NCBI GenBank assembly: GCA_014729595.1
Contig: WJJU01000471.1
Coordinates: 1-11,562, forward strand
DNA from: Chitinivibrionales bacterium
GTDB taxonomy: Bacteria > Fibrobacterota > Chitinivibrionia > Chitinivibrionales > WJMI01
Reading direction: 5' to 3'
Length of the DNA stretch: 11,562 bases
A program made the position numbers and the translations under genes. The notes under the pieces were generated by a model. That model was not told the origin of the DNA, did no database searches, and worked only from the letters and a program-made list of their open reading frames with translations. This document shows positions 6,222 to 11,562 of this stretch, piece after piece; the stretch's first letter is position 1; every line of letters begins with the position of its first letter.

Positions 6222-9200
6222 ATGAATCAAAGATTGCCGATCCCGCTCGTTGCCGTCATACTCTCAATTGCAGTGACGGTTCCATCAGCCGCTGAATCCC
6301 GCCGTCAAGAACAGGTGACGGGAGGACCTTTGGGCGCTTATCCGTATCTCCTTAAGGGAGTGTCCCGCAAAAACCTTCTTGAGCGGCACCCATGGTCGAT
6401 TCTTCACGGCTCGTCGGCCGGGACGGACACTCTTCACATTGCGGCGGTTCGTATAGAGTTCCAAAAAGACACTTCGGAGCTAACCACCGGCAACGGCTTA
6501 TTCGGCATCAATACGAATGGCGGAACGAGTTCAGACGAAAAGGAAAGCAAATACTACCGCGACAATGTCTACAAATACGACGATTTGGAGCATGACTCCA
6601 CCTATTTCGCCAATCAGCTCAAATTTGTCCGTAACTATTTCGCCAAGGTATCGCGTGGGAAACTGCACGTCGATTATTCCATTTACCCCTCGGGTGTTGC
6701 CGAAGCGTACCAGGTTCCCCATCGCATGACCAGATACTCCCCCGGCGGAAAGTTGCCGCAAGAAACCTGGGACGAATACTACGCACGCCGAACCGAAGCA
6801 TTGATGCAGTTTATCAAAGACGCCGTCATGACGGTTGATACGTCGGAGACGGCGGAAGAAGGTTCTCCGTTCACCGGCCTGCGGATCGATACGACATCAC
6901 GGCCAGGGACGCCGATGCTGCGCGATTCACTGGGCCGCAAGACCGCTCTGCTGATTATTCACGCCGGGGCGTCATACCTGACCGACGGCGGCTACGAGGG
7001 CTTCCTCGGACAAGATACGCCCTCGGACATGATCGATGCCTTCATCTCTCCCGATTTTTTTGACTATTACCAAGAAGAACTCGGGTTCGATACCCTTACC
7101 ATAGACGGAAAAAAACGCACGGGCGTAAAAGTGAACAATGGTCGCCTGCTCGTGGACGAGGTTATGATGGTGTCGGAAACGTCGAATCAGGATAGCCTCA
7201 ATTGGGGTATCCACGGCATCCTGGTCAACCAGGTCGCCCGCCAGCTCGGCATCCCCGACCTGTTTTCCACTACGAGCGGTATATCGGGAGTAGGCGCCTT
7301 CTGCATTATGGACTTTGCCGGTTACTCCGCGGGCAACGGTTTTATTCCTCCCTGGCCGTCCGCATGGGTACGCGCATTCATGGGCTGGGACAATCCCGTA
7401 GTCGCCGACATTGCCGCCGGCGGCTCTTACAATCTTACCGCCGTAAACGCCGCCGACGAAAACGATACGACAATCCTTCTGGTTCCCATCAACGATCACG
7501 AGTACTATCTAATCGAAAATCGTCAGCGTAACCTCGGAGGCGAGCGCTCCGCTTTCAACTATGAGACAACCGACGAAACCGAGCACATCGACGCATACAA
7601 CCCCGTCAATCTCGAATCCAATGTCGTTGAAACGAGTGACAACAGTTCGGTCATTTTGGAGGTGGACAACTACGATGTCGGCCTTCCCGCGTCGGGCCTG
7701 CTCGTGTGGCATGTTGATGAAGATCGGGTGCGGGATCGATTCGAGTGGAATATTCTTAATATCGATTCACTTTATCGTGCCATATCCCTCGAAGAGGCGG
7801 ACGGGATTCAAGATTTGGGTGTGGAATTCACGGATATATTCTACCAGGCCTCGTTTGATTACGGCGGCGCAGAAGATGTTTTTCCTCACAAGCGCCGCGA
7901 TGAAAAGACCATCATTCGCGAAATGGGTCCCTTCACCCGTCCCACTACCCAAAGCAACGACGGCGGGCATACCTACCTGAAGCTGACGGTGGAAAAGCCG
8001 AGCGACGACGCTCCGAAGGAATTCAACGCAATTCGTGATTACTTCGTCATTAACTATGCCGATTCGGTGGTCGGGGTGACCGTAGAGTTTGACCCGCCCG
8101 GTGCGCAAAAAAAATGGCGGCAACCGCGGATGATCGTCCCCGGCACTTTCTTTGAGCCGGCTCTATGCGACGTGGCCGGAGACGGCAATCACGAAATCGC
8201 GCTTCTCGACACCGAAGGAAGACTCTACGTATGGGATCTGATCGACGGGGTTCTGCGTGACGGTTCACTCGGTACACTCACCGACAGCGTCCGCATACTC
8301 ACCCTGCGTGGCGACACGGCCACTTGGATTGATTCGACCACGGGGGACACGACGAACTCGTACCTGCCCGTGAATTACCTGGCTCGCATCGAAGCGCCGT
8401 TCACTTTCCCAACTACTATCGACGGCAAGCTCTACATTCCGTCGGGGAAGGTTATTCATGTGGTCGGTAAAAACAAGGAAAACCATGCTCCCACCGTCGA
8501 CACTATAGCCGTCGGAAAAGAATTATCCAGCTACGTATGCAATTACCGGGATGAGCAATGGGCGGTGGGATGCGCGGATGGGAGTATCATAGGAGGTAGC
8601 GGCATGCTGATCACCGACAGCATTACCGTTGCGAAAGATCGCAGGGCACCGGTGCAGGCACTCGCCGTTGTCGATTCCACCGCGGGAACGCTGGCCGCTG
8701 TTGATACCGCCGGTCTTGTCGGCATGATCAGCTTTAGCGACGGCGAGCTGTTGGATACCATAAGGCTTAGCAAAGGAATTCCTCCTTACACACTGGCGAC
8801 CGGTGATCTTAACCGATGCGATACGGATACAAGCCTCGAGATTGTTGTGTGTGACGGTCGGCAGGGGCTGTGGCTGCTCGAGACCGTCAACGACCTGAAG
8901 CCGGCGCCCGACTGGGCACTTACTCCCAACGACTGGGCGGCATACTACTCTTTTATCGAAGACACTTCCGACACGCGACGCAGCAAGCTGCCGCACAATA
9001 GTTCCGCACCCTCACTTGCGGATTTGGACGGTGACGGCGCCTTGGACATCGTGGTGGGAGGAACCAACGGCGTCTACGCCTTGAGCGCGCGCGGAGCGCT
9101 TTTAACAAACGCTTGGCCGGCCTATCTCGACAATCGCTACTGGTATCAGCGCGGGGTCATAAACACTTCACCTACGGTAGCGACGGACGATGGAGGCAAA

Positions 9201-10010
9201 CCGATGGTCTTGTTCTCCACCCCCACCGGCGAGAACATCACCATCGCCGTCGGCGACATCGACTCCACTCTCAAATCCAAGGGCAAAGTTTATTATACAA
9301 CCAGCGAAGGGCATTCGGACAGCATAACCGATCTCGAATCTTCGTTTATCGATACGCTCTTGACCGTAAGCGATTCGGTTATGTTCCCCTATGTGCTGCC
9401 TGGAGGTTTTGTCGACGCCCGCAACAGCTCCGGCGAACGTCCGGTCTTCCGTACCGTCTCTCTGCCCAACGTCGGTCGTGTCGCGCAGTCATACTGGCCC
9501 TTGACCGTAGGTGGATCGGCCGAATCGGCTCCGTTGCTCTGCGATATGGATCGGGATTCGGACGTGGATATTCTCGCCGTGTCGACAAAGGGCCGGCTCT
9601 ATCGCTGGGAATTCGATTCCGAGGTAGTGGGAGGCCCGATGGTGTGGCCGCAAACCGGCTGCGACGGCGCGCGGAGCTTTACCTATCGAGGACCGGCGCC
9701 AACATGCTCCGCCCCGCGCTTAAGAAAAGTAACGACATTTTACAGCTATCCCAATCCAAGCAACGGCGCCGATGAAGTCACGTTCCGCTACGAGTTGTCG
9801 GGAGAAGCCTCGAAAGTGCGTCTTGACATATTCACCTATACGGGATATCACGCATACTCGGCCGAAAATTTGAGCACCTATTATCCCGGCCCCAACGAAT
9901 ATAGGGTGGCTCTCCGCAACTTTGGGTCGGCGGTGTACCGTTGTCGTCTCGAAGCGACGTTCGGCGATAAGAGCGACATAGTTTACTGGAAAATGGCCGT
10001 GGTTCGCTAG
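6222..10010 (+). CDS. Secreted M6-like pseudoprotease with FG-GAP repeats and C-terminal sorting-type domain
   Basis: The 1262-residue protein starts with a signal peptide (1-24, 'PLVAVILSIAVTVPSAAES'). Residues about 68-600 follow the M6/immune inhibitor A fold: 'LLIIHAGASYLTDGG' (243-257), 'GILVNQVARQLGIPDLF' (332-348), 'GVGAFCIMDFAGY' (356-368), 'WPSAWVRAFMGWDNP' (378-392), 'EYYLIENRQR' (427-436) and later 'SGLLVWHVDEDR' and 'LEEADGIQDLG'. The zinc motif expected as HExxH reads N336-Q-V-A-R340, so both histidines and the glutamate are lost while the surrounding family sequence is kept. Three FG-GAP/VCBS-type stretches follow ('CDVAGDGNHEIAL' near 650, 'LADLDGDGALDIVVGG' near 932, 'CDMDRDSDVDILAV' near 1107). 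The last 90 residues begin 'YSYPNPSNGADEVTFRYELS' and end 'YWKMAVVR', as in T9SS type A sorting or FlgD-like Ig domains. I chose ATG 6222 because it gives the signal peptide; upstream in-frame starts do not, although its ribosome binding site is weak. A binding or scaffold role is inference. Confidence 0.85.
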   Translation: MNQRLPIPLVAVILSIAVTVPSAAESRRQEQVTGGPLGAYPYLLKGVSRKNLLERHPWSILHGSSAGTDTLHIAAVRIEFQKDTSELTTGNGLFGINTNGGTSSDEKESKYYRDNVYKYDDLEHDSTYFANQLKFVRNYFAKVSRGKLHVDYSIYPSGVAEAYQVPHRMTRYSPGGKLPQETWDEYYARRTEALMQFIKDAVMTVDTSETAEEGSPFTGLRIDTTSRPGTPMLRDSLGRKTALLIIHAGASYLTDGGYEGFLGQDTPSDMIDAFISPDFFDYYQEELGFDTLTIDGKKRTGVKVNNGRLLVDEVMMVSETSNQDSLNWGIHGILVNQVARQLGIPDLFSTTSGISGVGAFCIMDFAGYSAGNGFIPPWPSAWVRAFMGWDNPVVADIAAGGSYNLTAVNAADENDTTILLVPINDHEYYLIENRQRNLGGERSAFNYETTDETEHIDAYNPVNLESNVVETSDNSSVILEVDNYDVGLPASGLLVWHVDEDRVRDRFEWNILNIDSLYRAISLEEADGIQDLGVEFTDIFYQASFDYGGAEDVFPHKRRDEKTIIREMGPFTRPTTQSNDGGHTYLKLTVEKPSDDAPKEFNAIRDYFVINYADSVVGVTVEFDPPGAQKKWRQPRMIVPGTFFEPALCDVAGDGNHEIALLDTEGRLYVWDLIDGVLRDGSLGTLTDSVRILTLRGDTATWIDSTTGDTTNSYLPVNYLARIEAPFTFPTTIDGKLYIPSGKVIHVVGKNKENHAPTVDTIAVGKELSSYVCNYRDEQWAVGCADGSIIGGSGMLITDSITVAKDRRAPVQALAVVDSTAGTLAAVDTAGLVGMISFSDGELLDTIRLSKGIPPYTLATGDLNRCDTDTSLEIVVCDGRQGLWLLETVNDLKPAPDWALTPNDWAAYYSFIEDTSDTRRSKLPHNSSAPSLADLDGDGALDIVVGGTNGVYALSARGALLTNAWPAYLDNRYWYQRGVINTSPTVATDDGGKPMVLFSTPTGENITIAVGDIDSTLKSKGKVYYTTSEGHSDSITDLESSFIDTLLTVSDSVMFPYVLPGGFVDARNSSGERPVFRTVSLPNVGRVAQSYWPLTVGGSAESAPLLCDMDRDSDVDILAVSTKGRLYRWEFDSEVVGGPMVWPQTGCDGARSFTYRGPAPTCSAPRLRKVTTFYSYPNPSNGADEVTFRYELSGEASKVRLDIFTYTGYHAYSAENLSTYYPGPNEYRVALRNFGSAVYRCRLEATFGDKSDIVYWKMAVVR

Positions 10011-10094
10011 AGTTAACGGGATCGTAATCAGGTGTAGAGGCAATGAACGGTGAAAGCCCCTTCCGCCGGCGACCACAGTTCGGAGGTGATTCGA
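10011..10094 (+). other. Short spacer between the two protease-family genes
   Basis: No terminator is seen in these 84 bases, so the next gene may be read through from the M6-like gene. GGAGGTGA (10082-10089), a near-perfect anti-16S match, is 5 nt before the GTG start at 10095 and decides that start. Confidence 0.55.
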
Positions 10095-11562
10095 GTGAAA
10101 CATGGATTTGGTGCGATACCACGCAAGACCTTGGTTATACTGGTGTGCATTTCTTTTTCGTTGTCCGCCGCATCGTTCAACGCATTCGGCCTTGATTGGT
10201 ACACAACCGAAACCCCGCACTTCAGGATAACTTACCATAAGGGAATCCAAAAGACCGCTAAAGAAATTGGTGACATACTCGAGAATCTTCATGACATTTT
10301 CAGCAAAAAATACCAAGTCATTTTGCCAAACCGAACCGAAGTTGTGGTAGCGTACGAGACGGTCCCCAACGGCTTTGCCTATCCTTCATTCAACCTGATA
10401 AAATTCATTATTCCCGGGCCCGACTGGCTTGACCGCAATACCGGCGATTGGCTCGAAAATGTAGTGGCACATGAATACGCCCATATCGTCTCGATATGGA
10501 TCAGCCGCCGATTGCCCGAATGGATGCCCTACGCCCAAGTGAGCTACTTTTCACACCCAAACAATACGATTGACTCAACCGGCCCGGGAATGCGCTTCGA
10601 AATTCACCGTATGATCCCCCAAGACATCCTTCCCCCCTGGTTCACTGAAGGAATCGCACAGTACGAAAGCAGCCGCCACGGCTCGGACCGGTGGGGTGCC
10701 AACCGGGACATGATTTTGCGCACGCTCACGCTGTCGGGGAAGCTGTTGACATGGGATGAAATGAGTGTTTTTCGGGGACGTGGCGATAAGTTCGAACAGG
10801 TTTATAATCATGGATTTTCTCTGGTACGCTACATAGCCGAACACTATGGAGAAAATCAGCTTGCGGCACTTCTGCGCGAAGCCGCCCGACCATATCGGCT
10901 AAATTTCGACGGAATTTTCAGAGAGGTTTTGGGAATATCGGGCAGGGAACTGTACGCCGCCTGGAAAAAAGATCTGGAGCATCGCTACACGGCGCAAATC
11001 GACTCGCTTGGCGAACAGGTTTACGGCCGCAAAATCAACAAAGAGGGATTCAACAACATCAATCCCCGTTTCTCTCCCGATGATCAAAAGGTTTATTTTC
11101 AATCCAACGGCAAGAGCGATTCATACCGTACTTCGTTTATGTCCTATTCCTTGTCGGACACCATCGATTACGGCAAGCGGGTGAACACGGAGCCTCTAAC
11201 GGTTAAGGGACGCTACGATATTCATGACTCCTCGGGGTACGTGGCGTTCGTGTCTTCCAAATCGCGCGATTCACAGCTTCCTCCGTCAAAGGGGGGGGGA
11301 CGATTACCCGACATTTTCATCGATACTCTTACTAAAACCCAAAAAGAGTTCGGCGACCTATTTCGCAAGACCGAACGTCAGGTCACGGAGCTAAAAAATG
11401 TGCATGCCGTGGCCTTCTCCCCGTCCGGCGACTATCTTGCCGCGGCTCATCATACATATACCGACAAGGCATTTCTGAGCATAATGGATACGGCCTCCCA
11501 AACGATCGAGCGAATTTACCCGTCGAAGGATGACACGAGCCACAGCATACGTCGAATCTTCA
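10095..11562 (+). CDS. Secreted gluzincin metalloprotease with TolB/PD40-like propeller (3' end outside window)
   Basis: The frame from GTG 10095 stays open to the window end (489 complete codons), so the protein is partial. The start is fixed by GGAGGTGA 5 nt upstream. Residues 11-32 form a signal peptide or anchor (KTLVILVCISFSLSAASFNA). 'TETPHFRITYH' (38-48) is the usual opening of peptidase MA-like domains. The zinc motif H126-E-Y-A-H130 (DNA 10470-10484) is intact, and 'PWFTEGIAQYES' (181-192) supplies a probable third ligand, E185, so it is likely an active gluzincin. The HExxH-to-Glu gap of 59 residues is longer than the roughly 20 of M1 or thermolysin enzymes. After a helical segment (about 215-310), PD40/TolB-type propeller repeats begin: 'INPRFSPDDQKVYFQSNG' (about 322-340) and 'VAFSPSGDYLAAAHH' (about 437-451). 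Proteases of this build are common in FCB genomes; the substrate is unknown. A G9 tract codes for glycines 400-402. Confidence 0.85.
   Translation, partial: MKHGFGAIPRKTLVILVCISFSLSAASFNAFGLDWYTTETPHFRITYHKGIQKTAKEIGDILENLHDIFSKKYQVILPNRTEVVVAYETVPNGFAYPSFNLIKFIIPGPDWLDRNTGDWLENVVAHEYAHIVSIWISRRLPEWMPYAQVSYFSHPNNTIDSTGPGMRFEIHRMIPQDILPPWFTEGIAQYESSRHGSDRWGANRDMILRTLTLSGKLLTWDEMSVFRGRGDKFEQVYNHGFSLVRYIAEHYGENQLAALLREAARPYRLNFDGIFREVLGISGRELYAAWKKDLEHRYTAQIDSLGEQVYGRKINKEGFNNINPRFSPDDQKVYFQSNGKSDSYRTSFMSYSLSDTIDYGKRVNTEPLTVKGRYDIHDSSGYVAFVSSKSRDSQLPPSKGGGRLPDIFIDTLTKTQKEFGDLFRKTERQVTELKNVHAVAFSPSGDYLAAAHHTYTDKAFLSIMDTASQTIERIYPSKDDTSHSIRRIF
11291..11299 (+). repeat. G9 homopolymer inside the metalloprotease gene
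   Basis: Nine consecutive G bases code for the end of K399 and G400-G402 in a linker within the propeller part ('PPSKGGGRLPD'). The frame stays open on both sides. Like the C9 tract in the barrel-propeller gene it could slip and switch the protein between full and truncated forms. Confidence 0.8.

Noticed and set aside
8107..8114. A8 runs (also at 4134-4141) as programmed frameshift sites
   Set aside because: Both are ordinary Gln-Lys-Lys codons in frame, no alternative frame of useful length follows, and no stimulatory hairpin was seen.
10043..10195. ATG 10043 as the start of a separate small gene or of the metalloprotease
   Set aside because: This frame stops at about 10193, is out of phase with the metalloprotease and has no recognisable product; the GTG at 10095 has the strong ribosome binding site.

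Overview
The window looks like a chromosomal segment of a Gram-negative bacterium of the FCB assemblage, for example a Zixibacteria-, Latescibacterota- or Marinimicrobia-like lineage. This placement is inferred from gene content: a PorV/PorQ-type outer-membrane barrel, a secreted protein ending in a T9SS type A/FlgD-like 'YPNPSNG' domain, a DUF4340 protein, and a TolB-like propeller metalloprotease with a signal peptide. No marker gene fixes the phylum. Base composition is balanced, nothing looks like a recent insertion, and no IS element, integrase, CRISPR array or attachment-site duplication was seen.

Left part (1-1740): the 3' part of a membrane-anchored DUF4340 protein, then a strong, probably bidirectional terminator. 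A minus-strand tRNA-Gly(CCC) follows with its own sigma70-like promoter. A structured, gene-free leader of about 300 nt precedes icd. The DUF4340 gene and the tRNA converge on the shared terminator; the tRNA and icd diverge from a common intergenic region.

Middle (1741-3635): icd, a full-length NADP-type isocitrate dehydrogenase with all recognisable catalytic and cofactor residues, and a GC-rich hairpin after its stop. Next is a small membrane-anchored protein whose C-terminal Cys/His cluster resembles the phage Mu gpF/SPP1 gp7 motif. Its stop codon overlaps the ribosome binding site of the next gene.

Right part (3647-11562): three large exported proteins in the same orientation. The first is an outer-membrane barrel of PorV/PorQ type into which a seven-repeat beta-propeller is inserted; that propeller itself carries a helical insert of about 130 residues between repeats 1 and 2. 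The second is a 1262-residue M6 (immune inhibitor A)-like protein whose HExxH zinc motif reads NQVAR, so it is a predicted pseudoprotease; it also has FG-GAP/VCBS-type repeats and a C-terminal sorting-type domain. The third is a gluzincin with an intact HEYAH motif followed by PD40/TolB-like repeats, running off the window end. Together they suggest a cell-surface module: barrel plus sensor or binding propeller, an inactive protease-like exported protein and an active protease. That joint role is inference. The first and third genes each carry a nine-base C or G tract in frame, which could allow slippage.
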